64,000 nucleotides of DNA, taken from positions 620,001-684,000 of the forward strand of contig JAPEUQ010000016.1 in NCBI GenBank assembly GCA_027946365.1. The letters are read 5' to 3'. This document shows positions 21,059 through 32,264 of this stretch, one piece after another. Within the stretch, counting starts at the first letter, position 1. Each line of letters begins with the position of its first letter. The notes beneath the pieces were generated by a model, which saw nothing but the letters and a program-made list of their open reading frames with translations, made no database searches and had not been told where the DNA came from. The translations under genes and the position numbers were made by a program. The DNA is from Kalmusia sp. IMI 367209. Lineage: Eukaryota > Ascomycota > Dothideomycetes > Pleosporales > Didymosphaeriaceae.

Positions 21059-24000
21059 CTACAAAGAATCGTCCGTCCTGTTCGCCGACTTCAGTCGTCG
21101 TTGTGGTGTCTCAAGCTCGTCTGAAAGATATCCTGCATGCTCGCCCTCCATGGGCTCTTGGTCCATCTCTTGTGTCAGATGTGCCAATGGCGCCTGCTCT
21201 TGCGGCGCCTCTTCATACATATCTCTCTGGCCAACCCCGCTAGCATCATCCCTCATAACGTCTGCCACCTTCTCTCTTGTCTGCACACCCCCATCCCTTT
21301 CTTTGACCGGCGCCCTCAAATGCTCACCAGCTAGGCTCTCAGTTAACTCCCCACCGAGCACCTGTACCATGTAGAAGAATTGCTTGCGTCCGTAACTCCC
21401 GCCCGTCGGCCCACCTTTCGCAACGCCCTCTTCCGTCTGCACATCGCGCACGATCGCTCTCGCACGCTCCCAGTCCCCAGCATTGATTAGCGCCTTGACG
21501 ACCTCAGTCAGCGCGTGAAAGCTAGGCAGCTTGCCGTGCTTGCTCATCTTCGTGAGGACTGTCATCATGGCGCCGACCTCGCCATTCGCTGCGTATCCCT
21601 CGATAATGCGGTCGAAGAGGAACTTGTCTGTAGGCGCGGCAGGCGGACCAAAGATGCGCGCTACGAGGGAATCGACAGCGGGGATATCAGGCGGGTCTTG
21701 CTGGAAGTAGTGCGTTACAAGGGAAGTATATATCTGGGGCGAAGGCTGGAGACCGCGCTTGAACATGTGGTCGATGACCATCCGCACGGCATTATAGTTA
21801 CCGTAGTGCTTGAGAAGGCGGTCGACGGCAACTTGGTAGACGTATTGGTTCAGCTTGAGGCCGCCTTGCTCGAGCTGGGCGAAGAGGGCAAAGACGCGGT
21901 CTGCCTGTTCGAGCTGCGAGAGGGAGTCGAATTTTTGGCTGTCGAAGGCGGCGCGAAGGAGCATACTGTGCGTTGCGAGGTCGCCTTCTATGCCTTCTCG
22001 CTCCATTTGGCGGAGTAGCTTGAACGTTGTAGGGTAGTCATTTGCACTGAGATAGAGCTGAATGAGGGAGTTGTAGGTGCGAACGTCGGGCTTGATGCCG
22101 AAGTTGCCGGCCCACTGCAGGACTTTGTGCACGTACGAGGCTTTGGTTTCGAAGTTTAGGCCTCTTCTGCGGTTCTGGATGAGGGCGGAGATGGCGCCGT
22201 TGATGACCTCGATAGACGGCTTTGTGAACCTGTTTACAAGTTTGGCGTTTGAAGGCAACTTTCTTTTGCCGTTGTCCTGCTTTGGCGGATCGTTGATAGC
22301 GTTCTTTGCGGAGAGCCATTTCTTGCCCATGTCGTCCATAGCGGCAAAAGCCTGGTTGACTTCGCGATTGGATATCAAGGCGTGGACCCGTGTGGTCCAA
22401 GCATAATTGTCTGGCTCGACACCAGAGCGCATCATCCTATCCCAGACCGCATTCAAACCGTTAAGATCGTTCGCTTTCGCACAGCCGTCCAGCATCGCGT
22501 TCCAAGTCCTCGAGTCCGGCTGCACACCATTGGCAATCATGTGATTCCAAACTTTGACGGTAGAGTCTGGCTGGAAAAGGGTCATAAAGCCCGAGAGAAA
22601 CGCGTTGTACACTGCCGGTGGAACTGCTGGTTTCCCATTCTGTTGATACATGACTTCGGCCTCAGACCAAAGCCTCTCCAAGCCGCTGGCATTAGCCTGC
22701 TCGAGTACCATACGAGCGATTCGCTTGAGGAAAAACTCCTGCAGCTGAGAGGCCTGCTCTTCTGGAGTTGCTACCGATTCCATACCAGTCACCTTCATAG
22801 CTTGGGTCGCAGTAATACCTATTTGGTCTGTGATAGTTTTGCGATATGCCTCAGGGAGCCTCCGAAAATCACTGGAGACTTGAGTATGATTGAGCGCTCC
22901 GGTCACGTTTGAACCAACTAGAGACTTTGTCAATAGTTGTAGAAAAGGCGCATTCTGTTCTCGCAGAGAGTCCGGGATGGGCTGCGTGAATTGATTATCC
23001 CCATGGAAATAATTGAAAATGATTATAGCTGAGAATTGTAGCTCAGCTTTACTGGGTATCGCCGGATGATGCTGCTGCATCCGCGACCCAAAAGTTCTTG
23101 TTCTGAAGTTTCCAGTCAAGTTTCCATCCTCAGACTGAACGTCGGGAGCCAACTTCCATTCCGAGCCGATGGTTTCGAGCGATTCGCGTTCTGTCCCATA
23201 TCGCTGGAACAACAGCCTCCAAAGCGACAAAAGCTCAGATACTATTGACCCTATGTTCCCCTTGCTCCGATTGGAATCGGTCATAGACCACAGGAGCTGA
23301 TCTGTCATGTATGCTATTGCACGATACCACATGTCAGGCTGCGCTATTTCCAGCTGTTCGTATCGAAAGAGAACCATTGTCGGCGCGGGGACGTCGCGAT
23401 TTCCCTTGACGAATTCGGTCGCGATAGCATTATAGAGCCGCGAAAATATCTTGCCCCCGGTAAGGAAAGATACATCGTTCAAGGACGGATCGGTCAAGGC
23501 CGGAACATCTCGCGAGGTGTAATTTTCATCGAAGACATCCCAAGCTGCTTTCACCGACCCATTTTTCAGGTGTCGGTCGATAGACTGCGCAAAAGAACTG
23601 GTGGTGTTCGAGTAAGCTGTTGGGTTGCCTCCATTTCTGGGATCTTGTTTGTAGCTTTCGTTATGTTGTTCCTGGTTCAATGGACTGGGTGGCCCTGCCC
23701 GCCGTGCAGACCGCGAGTATCGACCCAATGGAGCTGGCGCTGCATCTGTGCTGTATCCTGCTCTTTCGCGTTGTATCCTATGACCCTCTTGGTTTTGTTC
23801 TCGTGCTCCACTCTCCTCAACATTGCGATGCTGCGACTTATGGAATCGTACCAGTCGCTGACCGTTATATCGTATTCTCGATCCGTCGTCTTGTTTCTCT
23901 TGTTCTCCAATGCCTTCATTGCTAACCTCCTCTGACGATTTGGGCGTCTCAGCGTTTGGTCGCGATTGGGAATTGCGCAGGGAGATGAAGGTGGCTTTCG

Positions 24001-24082
24001 GCTGCCATTGGGGAGTCCGCGGCGCATTTAAGCGCCGAGAAATCTGCAGTCTGCATTGTCGGCAGACATACGAGCGTATCAT
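21059..24082 (-). CDS. Pentatricopeptide repeat protein, mitochondrial
   Basis: A 1,007-aa single-exon gene. The start MIRSYVCRQCRLQISRRLNA is Arg-rich and lacks acidic residues, as in a mitochondrial presequence; the CRQC pair recurs in fungal mitochondrial PPR proteins. Residues ~140-430 are helical without clear repeats. From about residue 490 PPR motifs follow one another: VYNAFLSGFMTLFQPDSTVK, RTWNAMLDGCAKANDLNGLN, YAWTTRVHALISNREVNQAF, TYNSLIQLYLSANDYPTTFK, then further ones to about residue 900. Such proteins bind organellar RNA and act in processing, stability or translation; the specific target cannot be read from sequence. The acidic C-terminus after residue 950 is probably disordered. 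It is divergent with the phosphatase gene, the starts only 267 bp apart. Confidence 0.9.
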   Translation of the reverse strand: MIRSYVCRQCRLQISRRLNAPRTPQWQPKATFISLRNSQSRPNAETPKSSEEVSNEGIGEQEKQDDGSRIRYNGQRLVRFHKSQHRNVEESGAREQNQEGHRIQRERAGYSTDAAPAPLGRYSRSARRAGPPSPLNQEQHNESYKQDPRNGGNPTAYSNTTSSFAQSIDRHLKNGSVKAAWDVFDENYTSRDVPALTDPSLNDVSFLTGGKIFSRLYNAIATEFVKGNRDVPAPTMVLFRYEQLEIAQPDMWYRAIAYMTDQLLWSMTDSNRSKGNIGSIVSELLSLWRLLFQRYGTERESLETIGSEWKLAPDVQSEDGNLTGNFRTRTFGSRMQQHHPAIPSKAELQFSAIIIFNYFHGDNQFTQPIPDSLREQNAPFLQLLTKSLVGSNVTGALNHTQVSSDFRRLPEAYRKTITDQIGITATQAMKVTGMESVATPEEQASQLQEFFLKRIARMVLEQANASGLERLWSEAEVMYQQNGKPAVPPAVYNAFLSGFMTLFQPDSTVKVWNHMIANGVQPDSRTWNAMLDGCAKANDLNGLNAVWDRMMRSGVEPDNYAWTTRVHALISNREVNQAFAAMDDMGKKWLSAKNAINDPPKQDNGKRKLPSNAKLVNRFTKPSIEVINGAISALIQNRRRGLNFETKASYVHKVLQWAGNFGIKPDVRTYNSLIQLYLSANDYPTTFKLLRQMEREGIEGDLATHSMLLRAAFDSQKFDSLSQLEQADRVFALFAQLEQGGLKLNQYVYQVAVDRLLKHYGNYNAVRMVIDHMFKRGLQPSPQIYTSLVTHYFQQDPPDIPAVDSLVARIFGPPAAPTDKFLFDRIIEGYAANGEVGAMMTVLTKMSKHGKLPSFHALTEVVKALINAGDWERARAIVRDVQTEEGVAKGGPTGGSYGRKQFFYMVQVLGGELTESLAGEHLRAPVKERDGGVQTREKVADVMRDDASGVGQRDMYEEAPQEQAPLAHLTQEMDQEPMEGEHAGYLSDELETPQRRLKSANRTDDSL

Positions 24083-24177
24083 AGCGCTGGACGGTGGAGG
24101 TGAAAGCGTTGCTTGTCCTGATGAACTGGTGTCTCTTTTTCGCGTTTAGCATGCGTCGCGACGAATTAGCGCTAAAC

Positions 24178-24184
24178 TATAAAA
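24178..24184 (+). promoter_or_regulatory. TATA-like box of the histidine phosphatase gene
   Basis: TATAAAA, 166 bp upstream of the ATG at 24350, within the short divergent promoter shared with the PPR gene. Confidence 0.45.
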
Positions 24185-24349
24185 GGCGATGCCGGCCGGC
24201 CAAAGCTCCATCCCACGTGCAAGAGCGGTGACGCATGAGCCGCGAATTCCATCCCAAGTCTGGTTTTCAATTGCCGACCTCGAATTGTCGCAGTGTGGAT
24301 AAAAAACGCTCATTTCAGTACTTTCAAGAAGCATTGTAACTGAGCCGAC

Positions 24350-26326
24350 ATGACGACCTTCGTTCCGCGCGCTCCGTATAGCAAGGAAGAGCTCGCCCAG
24401 CTATATCCGCAAGAACTCGAGCTACAGCTGGTACAAGTTGTGAGTATACATGTTCTCAACGCACATGGGATGGAATGCGCTTGATTTCAATGTTGCTAAC
24501 ATAAATGCAGCTACTTCGCCATGGTTCGTATCTGCAACCGAAGTATTACTGCATGATTGACCAATGTATGCAGGCGAACGAAGCCCTGTGTCACCTCGCT
24601 TCCAGAATGTAAGACAACCTGTAATCACGTTATGTAGGCACCCCGATTGACTTTTGCGGTAGACGGGCCTCCGACCATGTTAGTGAATCAAAAAAAATAA
24701 AATTCAATGCTCTTGATTGATATGTAATAGACTGGCCTTATTGCAACTCGGCCCGTCAATTTTCTAGTGTTGTAATGGCCACTACAGACTGGTCGAAATG
24801 GGACCAGCTGAAATACAGAAGAAGATTGGAAACTTTTGGGTTAGATGATGGCCCTGGTAGGTTAATCACTAGCAAGCCACACCGCCGAAATGTTAATAGA
24901 AAGCAGTTATCGCCTCTGGACCAGAAGGAGAATTCGACGCGATTTGGTATGATCCAGGCCTCCGAATTCAACACAAAACTAACACATTAATCCCAGCCAA
25001 CCTGGCGAACTCACAGACAAGGGTCGAGAAACAACCCTCGCCCTCGGGCAACGCCTCCGCCATCTATACGTGGATCAACTTCGCTTCATGCCCAAACTCA
25101 TCTCCGACTCCGACATGATCTATCTCAGAGCCACGCCCATCCCCCGAGCCCTAGAATCCGTCCAACAAGCTTTCTATGGCTTCTATCCTCCCAGCGCCCG
25201 CACAGCCGACTTCCCCTCCCCAACTATCATCACCAGAACACCCGCCGACGAAACGCTCTTCCCCAACGACGGAAACTGCAGACGTTTTGCCCATCTAAGT
25301 CGCGCATTTGCTGACCGTGCGGCTCAACGCTGGAACGAAACGGAAGACGTACAGTACCTCTCCAAACTCTTCTCTAAATGGATGCCCGGAAAACACAACG
25401 TAGCCGTGGATTCTCACCCAAGACTGTCTGGTATCATGGACACGATCAACGCGACAGATGCCCATGGCCCAGCAACAAAGCTCCCAAAGGAATTTTATGA
25501 CCCCAAAGCTCGCGCCATCATCGACAAGATCGGTGTCGAAGAGTGGTTCGAAGGCTACAAAGAGAGCGCCGAGTACCGCATGCTCGGTATCGGCGGTCTG
25601 ATGGGCGATATCACGAGCCGCATGACCGGACACGTCGAGCGCGATGGGAACGACGGACTGGTGGAAATCGGCGGCAACGACGGCGACTTGGGTCACGGCC
25701 GAGGCGGCGAGACAGATATCAAGCTCGCGTTGTCTGGCTGCCACGATACAACGCTCGCAGCGTGTCTGACTAGTCTCGGTGCTTTCGAGGGTGAGAAGTG
25801 GCCTCCATTTACGAGTCACATCGCGTTTGAACTGTTCCACAAGAAGGCTGCAAAGGGCTCTGCGTCGGGTATTCCAGATGTACCTTCTTCAGCGGGGACA
25901 CTCAAGGCGTCGGATGAGAAGCCGCAGAGCTGGTGGCAGACGCTTTTTCGGAGCAGCAGGACTAATCGAGCTCGGCTAGAACCAGAGGGCATTGCGCGGA
26001 AACCGCTGACAGATCTCACACCTGAGCAGAGAAACGAGCTCAAGGACTATTATGTGAGAATTCGGTATAATGATAAGATCATGCAAGTGCCTGGATGTAA
26101 AGTTCAGGGGAAACATTTAGAGGGCGACACTACGTTTTGCACGCTGGTGAGTCAATGTACTTGAGAAGGGAACGGGGGTAAGTCGGAGGAGAGGCTAACA
26201 ACACTATAGGAAGCATTCAAGGGTATAGTAGACAAGTACACCCCAAAAAACTGGAAGCACGCTTGCGCTTCAAACGTCGATGCGCCATCGTTCCCAGCAG
26301 AGGTAGAGCCCGCGGGATACGAGTAA
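24350..26326 (+). CDS. Histidine acid phosphatase family protein, eight exons
   Basis: Exons 24350-24439, 24511-24523, 24574-24608, 24663-24678, 24731-24856, 24907-24946, 24997-26146 and 26210-26326 give one frame of 528 codons plus stop. The branch-2 histidine phosphatase signature LLRHGERSPVSPRF is assembled from exons 2 and 3; the partner acid/base motif SGCHDTTLAACLTSLGAF lies in exon 7. Between them are the family blocks DKGRETTLALGQRLRHLY and YLRATPIPRALESVQQAFYG. No signal peptide is evident at the N-terminus (MTTFVPRAPYSKEELAQLYP), so it is probably intracellular or mitochondrial rather than a secreted phytase. Exons 2 and 4 are microexons of 13 and 16 nt. The substrate is unknown (phosphomonoester hydrolysis expected). 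Confidence 0.9.
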
Positions 26327-26846
26327 GAAGTCGAAGTATATAGTCACATTCAATGGGCAAGATAAGGAATATGGAGTTTATATAGGAAATGTGGTCTTCT
26401 ACCGAGAATATAGCAGTACCATATATCGAAGCATTATTCAAATAGCTAAAAATCTCCATCAAATCCTAGCCGTGATCATCTTATCCCAATATCCGTGGGC
26501 GCAACGCATCTTTACCTGTCTAGGTTCTTCAGCGACTCGACCCACGTGGAATCCAGGTATGCATCAAAGTATGTTTCGATAATTACTATTCTCGTCGATT
26601 CAATCTAAACAGGGCCGCTCTTCATAGGGAAGCCCCCAGCCTGATACTTTTAACACACGCTAGCCGAAAAGAAGTCTCCCAGAAAGCATGGGACACAATG
26701 CAAATTTCCCCATACCCACCCCACTCATTCCGTCCAAAGGTCCACGAGAACGCCGCCGCTGATGTATGTGGATAACAATGATCTGTATCCGGAAAATAAA
26801 ACATTGACGCACGTCGGCAAGCACACCGCGCGGGTCAGGAAAGTCT
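26327..26846. other. Convergent 3' intergenic region
   Basis: 520 bp between the 3' ends of the phosphatase (+) and TAF4 (-). AT-rich; no gene recognised. Confidence 0.6.
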
Positions 26847-28718
26847 TCACCGCACCGCCGAAACAGGAACCTTCGGTCGATCCTCAATCTTCTTTACGTC
26901 TTTGTCGTCGCTGCGCATACGGGCAATAATCTGCACAAGCGCTTTCCGTTCCTTGCCATCCAGTTCGAGAACGTGTACAAGATCACGTAATTGGATCTTT
27001 GCGCCTTCTTCGGACTTCTCCAAATTGCCGCCCTGGAATGTCCTCTTGTTGGCCATTAGCCCCTTATCCTTCTGCTGCGCTGCCGGAGTAGACGTTCCGC
27101 TTGCACTGCCACCCACCCCTGTGTTCAGTCTAGGCGTACTTGCTCCAGAACCACCGGCGCCGCCCGTCATCCACGCGTACTTCTTTTTCTTTCCCATGAC
27201 GGCCATATTGGCAGTTTCGTTAGCCCTGCGATGGAGTGCATCTTCGGTCTGACTCATCTTGTTGATACGGTCGCGCTCCTTTTTGGTTATCTTCTCTGGC
27301 AAAGCTACTGGCGGAAGGACAGGCGTGTCAGCCGGCGTAGCTGAGCCGCCTTCCACACGTTTCTTTCGCTTGGCGATCCGGGCCTCCTCGTATTTCTGAT
27401 CATCTAGGATTCTACGCTTGAGCGTGTTTGTCACATGGTTGGTCGTGAAGTGGATGGTTGGCTGTGGGGTGGGTGTTGCTTCAGATGGAGGTGTAGGCAG
27501 ACGCGCTGTCATGGGACTGACGGCACTATCCGGTGCTTCCCAGGCAGTCTTTGAAATGTTTGGCACAACAGCTTCCGTAGGTCGAGCTTCTCCACTGGCG
27601 ACGGCAAGGTCAGCTAAATTTGGAGGAACGACACCGTGTGATGTGTTCTGACGACCTTGAGCTAACGCGAACGCGTCTTCGATGACAGTGCGCACGCGCT
27701 CTTCTGCAGCCAAGGATAGGAGGGAGATTAGATCCACCAGGGGCGCGCCGGTGTTTAAGAGGCTAGTGGCCTGAAGTTCCACTATGGATTCGCCATTAGA
27801 GCCATTGATCGAATGGCGCGAAACAGGAGGAACAGCACTGGGGATTTTGTCAAACAAACCTTCCACATCTAATTTGACGCCGTGCTCGTAAGACTTCGTG
27901 GACATGCGTTGACGCACACCGGCGGCGAGAAGGAATGGGTCCGCCAGGGGCTGGGAGGCTGCCTCGCTACGAATGCGGGCCACTTGCTCATGCTTGTGCC
28001 GTAGCTCTGCTTCTTGCTCCTCCTTGGTTTTGGCTCGAGCGAGCGGTCCGGTGCCCTGGAAAGCGCCATGGTTGGCTTGTTGGCCCCACTGATTGAAGCT
28101 ACCGTGCGGAGAAACTGTTGATGCAGAGACTTGCGAATTGAACGAACTCCCATAATTGTTGCGGGACGCATAAAGCAGGTTTTCCTCTTCGGCTTGCAAA
28201 TCAATACCAGAGCCAGTCATGACGTCCGAGAGATTGGCGGGGTTAGAGTCCTTCGCACTGGCCTTCTCTAGCTCATCGGTGGTCTGCGCCTTGCTGGCAG
28301 GTACCTTTGGCGGCGGCATGGATCCCTGGGGCGGTGGTCGATAGTCTCCAGGCATGTTCGGGTGTTGGTAGGGTTGAGGTTGGTGGAACGACGGGGTCGA
28401 TGGCTGTGTGGCGGCGGGCGACTGGGGAAGAGAGAGGTACTGGCCGGGCGGCGAGTTCGCGTATGGTGAAGTCGAATATTGTGGGTTCGAATTGGAAAAT
28501 GGCGAGTTGTATTGAGAATTGTACGGCGACATGGGCTGCGGGGAGAGTCGCTGGCGTTTTGCGGGTGGGACGCCGCCGCTCGTGGGAGACATGGCGCCTG
28601 GCGACTGCTGGTACGACTGCGGCGAGAAGGCGCGCTGGTTCTGCATGGCGCCCTGAGTCTGCAGCGGCGGCATGCCGTGCATGTTCTGCTGGTACTGGTT
28701 GTATTGTGGGTTTGCCAT
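26847..28718 (-). CDS. TAF4: Transcription initiation factor TFIID subunit 4
   Basis: TFIID/pre-initiation-complex subunit with a histone-like fold that pairs with TAF12. Single exon, 623 aa. Residues 1-150 are Gln/Pro/Ser-rich and disordered. From about 160 comes the conserved segment with DVMTGSGIDLQAEEENLLYA, then LLNTGAPLVDLISLLSLAAE followed by ERVRTVIEDAFALAQGR (histone-fold helices), then KKERDRINKMSQTEDALHRR and a basic KKKKYAWMTGG stretch. The C-terminal IQLRDLVHVLELDGKERKAL closes the family domain. Length and order fit fungal TAF4. It is divergent with YSH1, 546 bp between start codons. Confidence 0.92.
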   Translation of the reverse strand: MANPQYNQYQQNMHGMPPLQTQGAMQNQRAFSPQSYQQSPGAMSPTSGGVPPAKRQRLSPQPMSPYNSQYNSPFSNSNPQYSTSPYANSPPGQYLSLPQSPAATQPSTPSFHQPQPYQHPNMPGDYRPPPQGSMPPPKVPASKAQTTDELEKASAKDSNPANLSDVMTGSGIDLQAEEENLLYASRNNYGSSFNSQVSASTVSPHGSFNQWGQQANHGAFQGTGPLARAKTKEEQEAELRHKHEQVARIRSEAASQPLADPFLLAAGVRQRMSTKSYEHGVKLDVEGLFDKIPSAVPPVSRHSINGSNGESIVELQATSLLNTGAPLVDLISLLSLAAEERVRTVIEDAFALAQGRQNTSHGVVPPNLADLAVASGEARPTEAVVPNISKTAWEAPDSAVSPMTARLPTPPSEATPTPQPTIHFTTNHVTNTLKRRILDDQKYEEARIAKRKKRVEGGSATPADTPVLPPVALPEKITKKERDRINKMSQTEDALHRRANETANMAVMGKKKKYAWMTGGAGGSGASTPRLNTGVGGSASGTSTPAAQQKDKGLMANKRTFQGGNLEKSEEGAKIQLRDLVHVLELDGKERKALVQIIARMRSDDKDVKKIEDRPKVPVSAVR

Positions 28719-29264
28719 GGTGGGCAGCGAGCGCGGTGCTCGTTCCCTGACGCGGCCGTCCTCAGGCTCTCCAAGCGGCGCGGTCGCAGGTCATCCGCGG
28801 AAAGGGTCGCTGATCACGGGATTGGGTCGATACGGCGATGGCGGTAGCGGCGATGGTGGCGGCGGAAGGTGCTCTCGGTGAGCGCGTAGGGGCGGGATTG
28901 GGAAGGGCGACTGCCTGTCCTGGTGGAGGAGCAAGAACAGTCGTTGACAGAGAAGTCGCGGACGCACGGACTCGGCTAAACCTCGGCCGTCGCGAACAAT
29001 GAAGGAACGAAGCCGCTCGCTGCTGGGAGAAACAATCACTTATTCATCGCGTGCTATTCACCTACTCTGCCTTCACCAAGGTCGTTGCTGGGAGGGCGCC
29101 ATAGTTGCGTCTACGCCGTCTGGCTAATGACTGTTATCTCGTAGCTATAACCTTGCGCCGCGCCTGTTGCGCTCACATTCTACGCGCCGCGTACGACTCA
29201 CTCTCAAACTTGCTAGCTCTATAGGTGCTCTAGTCCTCGTACGCGATCAGACGAAGATACGAAC
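28719..29264. promoter_or_regulatory. Bidirectional promoter region, TAF4 / YSH1
   Basis: 546 bp between two divergent essential genes; GC-rich near TAF4, no clear TATA box. Small frames within it are not supported. Confidence 0.5.
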
Positions 29265-32264
29265 ATGGCGACAAAGCGGAAGCTGGCGTCGATGGCGCCC
29301 GATGAAGACGACCCCGTAGACCCCTCAGACGAGCTTATGTTCCTGTGCTTGGGAGGTGGTAACGAAGTTGGGCGTTCATGCCATATAATACAATACAAGG
29401 GCAAGACGGTCATGGTGCGTGGCCAGATTACAAGAGATAGGAATGGCATTGCTGACGCGGTGTAGCTTGACGCTGGCATGCACCCCGCTTATGAGGGACT
29501 GTCAGGGATGCCCTTCTACGACGAGTTCGACCTAAGCACTGTAGATGTGCTCTTGATATCGCAGTAAGTAAAATGGTCCTCATTCGCAATGTTGCTGGCG
29601 TTGTGGAGGGCAACAGCGGCGCATCACTGCAGTCGGACATGGCGGGCATCAGGCATTCAGCACTTCATGTATACGAGAACCAATGGAATATATTTGCTTC
29701 AAACTGTTCGACTCGGTGATGTGCCTCATCCCCATTATCTTCCACTCGCATGTACATAGTAGTCGCAATACCCCTTCCAGCTCCATCCCAGCCCTACGAC
29801 TGCTCCAAGATTGCTAACGAAGGCAAGTTTTCACGTCGACCATGCCGCGTCCTTACCCTACCTCCTCGCAAAGACGAACTTCAATGGTCGAGTCTTCATG
29901 ACGCATCCTACTAAAGCTATCTACAAATGGCTGATCCAAGACTCCGTCCGCGTGGGCAACATGTCCAGCTCAGCAGAGACCAAGATCCAGATGTACACCG
30001 AACAGGACCATCTAAACACCTTTCCCAGGATCGAGGCCATTGATTTCTATACCACCCACACCATCTCCGGCATACGGATAACCCCATACCCCGCAGGCCA
30101 CGTCTTGGGAGCAGCAATGTTCCAGATCGAAATCGCAGGACTGAAGATTCTTTTCACGGGAGACTATTCTCGAGAAGACGATCGTCATTTAGTCTCAGCA
30201 TCTGTGCCTAAGGATGTCAAAATTGATGTCCTGATCACCGAATCCACATTCGGTATATCGACGCATACGCCACGCCTCCAGCGTGAAACCCAATTGATGA
30301 AGTCCATTACCGACATCCTGAACCGCGGAGGCCGCGCCCTTCTCCCCGTCTTCGCCCTCGGACGTGCCCAAGAGCTCCTCCTAATCTTGGACGAATACTG
30401 GGCTAAGCACCAAGAATACCAAAAGATACCCATCTACTACAACTCCAGCCTAGCACGGAAATGCATGGTCGTCTACCAAACGTACGTGTCTGCCATGAAC
30501 GACAACATCAAGCGTCTCTTCCGCGAGCGTATGGCCGAGGCTGAAGCAGCAGGCGACGTCAGCAAAGGCGGACCGTGGGACTTCCGCTTCGTGCGTAGTT
30601 TGAAATCGCTCGAGCGTTTTGACGATGTCGGCGGATGCGTCATGTTGGCTTCGCCGGGTATGATGCAGTCTGGCACCTCGCGCGAGCTCCTTGAAAAGTG
30701 GGCGCCGGATCCGAGGAATGGAGTCGTCATCACGGGTTACTCCGTCGAGGGCACCATGGCAAAGGAGATTGTGCGCGAACCAGATGAGATTCCCGCTATT
30801 ACACAGCGTGGTGCTAATTCAGCACGGCGTCCGGGACAAAAAGAGAACGAGCAGAAGATGATCCCACGGCGGTGTACGGTACAAGAATACAGTTTCGCAG
30901 CGCACGTCGACGGCAAGGAGAACATGGAGTTTGTGCAGGAAGTCAACGCGCCTGTAGTCGTAAGTTCTAGCCTTCTCCATCATCGTTTGAGATATGATGT
31001 GATGCACAACAAACGGACGTATGCTGACCGCTTCTTTCTCAATTAGATCCTAGTCCATGGTGAAAAGGGTAATATGAACCGCCTCAAATCCAAACTGCTC
31101 TCCTTCAATGCGCAAAAAACCCTCCCTGTCAAAATTTTCTCCCCCGCAAATTGCGAGGAGCTCCGCATCCCCTTCAAGACAGACAAGATCGCAAAGGTCG
31201 TCGGCAAGCTCGCATCCATCCCGCCTCCACTCCGCCACTTGGGAACCGACGGTGAAGAAGATGGCGAGACGGAAGAGCAGACAAGTCTGATCAGTGGCGT
31301 ACTGATCCAGCACGAAACCGATTTCAAAATCTCACTCATGGCGCCCGAGGATCTGAAAGAGTACGCGGGTTTGACAACGACCACAATCGTGTGTCGGCAG
31401 CATCTTCATCTGTCCGCTGCAGGCACAGATCTCATCCGGTGGGCGCTGGAGGGAACATTTGGTGCTGTTAAAGAGGAGCATATCACGGATGCAGCAGTCG
31501 ATGGCAAGGAGGTCAATGGCAACAGCAACGGTGTCAAAGAGGACGCCGACGAGGAGATCAGCAGATCAAGCACAAAATACGTCATCATGGACTGCGTGAG
31601 CGTACTGTGCCAGCCGGGCGGCCTCGTTGAAGTCGAGTGGGAAGGCAACGTCATGAATGACGGTGTCGCAGACGCGGTGCTATGCTGCCTCTCCATAGTG
31701 GAGAGCTCACCCGCAGCTGTAAAACGTAAGTCAAACCCATCCACACTTACCTCTCTCTACAACGACAAAGCTTACACTAACACCATCCAGAATCCTCCCG
31801 CCAACATTCCCACTCCCACGCTCATGACACACAACACGACTCTCACCCACCGCTCAAAAAACCCCACCCCACCGCACGCCCGACCCCTCCACCCGCCTCA
31901 CCCGCCTCTTCCTCTTCCTCGAAGCCCAGTTCGGCGAAGACAACGTCGCCCCCTCACCCTGCCACGCAACAGCGCCTCTCTCCCTCCGCTCGCCGCCCCT
32001 CCCTCCACCGACCCCTCCGAGCCCGAGCAGCCCTTCTCCGTTGCCGCCGCGCCCGCCGTCATCGCCGCAGAGGACAAGGCCGAGCTGAAACGCCTGCATA
32101 ACCAGGGCATCCCCGTCCCGGGAATCGAGATCAAGTTCGACAAGTACGCGGCCAGGGTGTGGCTGGAGGATCTGGACGTCGAGTGTGCGAACAAGGGGCT
32201 CAAGGCGAGGGTCAAGGCTGTGGTGGAGAGGGGCGTCGAGACGGTGAGTGGGCTGTGGGCATGA
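29265..32264 (+). CDS. YSH1: Cleavage/polyadenylation endonuclease Ysh1 (CPSF73), 3' end frame-broken
   Basis: Metallo-beta-lactamase/beta-CASP nuclease that cuts pre-mRNA before polyadenylation. Exons 29265-29414, 29466-29563, 29828-30959 and 31047-31725 join in frame, then exon 5 from 31791. The zinc motif [10 protein letters not shown] is formed across the exon 2/3 junction; also present are [43 protein letters not shown] and [20 protein letters not shown], the last in the beta-CASP region. In exon 5 the expected C-terminal blocks lie in three frames: HSHSHAHD in the spliced frame, [20 protein letters not shown] in a second, and the terminal [20 protein letters not shown] in a third (stop at 32264). 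No GT donor lies between the first two blocks, so an intron cannot join them. Either two small indels (C/A-rich runs at about 31,855-31,875 and further on) are assembly errors or the C-terminus is altered. The catalytic core is intact. Confidence 0.92.

Noticed and set aside
20596..21243. 215-codon plus-strand frame
   Set aside because: Overlaps the PPR gene antisense and has no domain-like composition or promoter; judged a chance frame.
31074..32264. Treating the 396-codon frame at the YSH1 3' end as a separate gene
   Set aside because: Its first part is YSH1 exon 4 (31047-31725) and its last part the YSH1 C-terminus; the middle is intron and out-of-frame linker.
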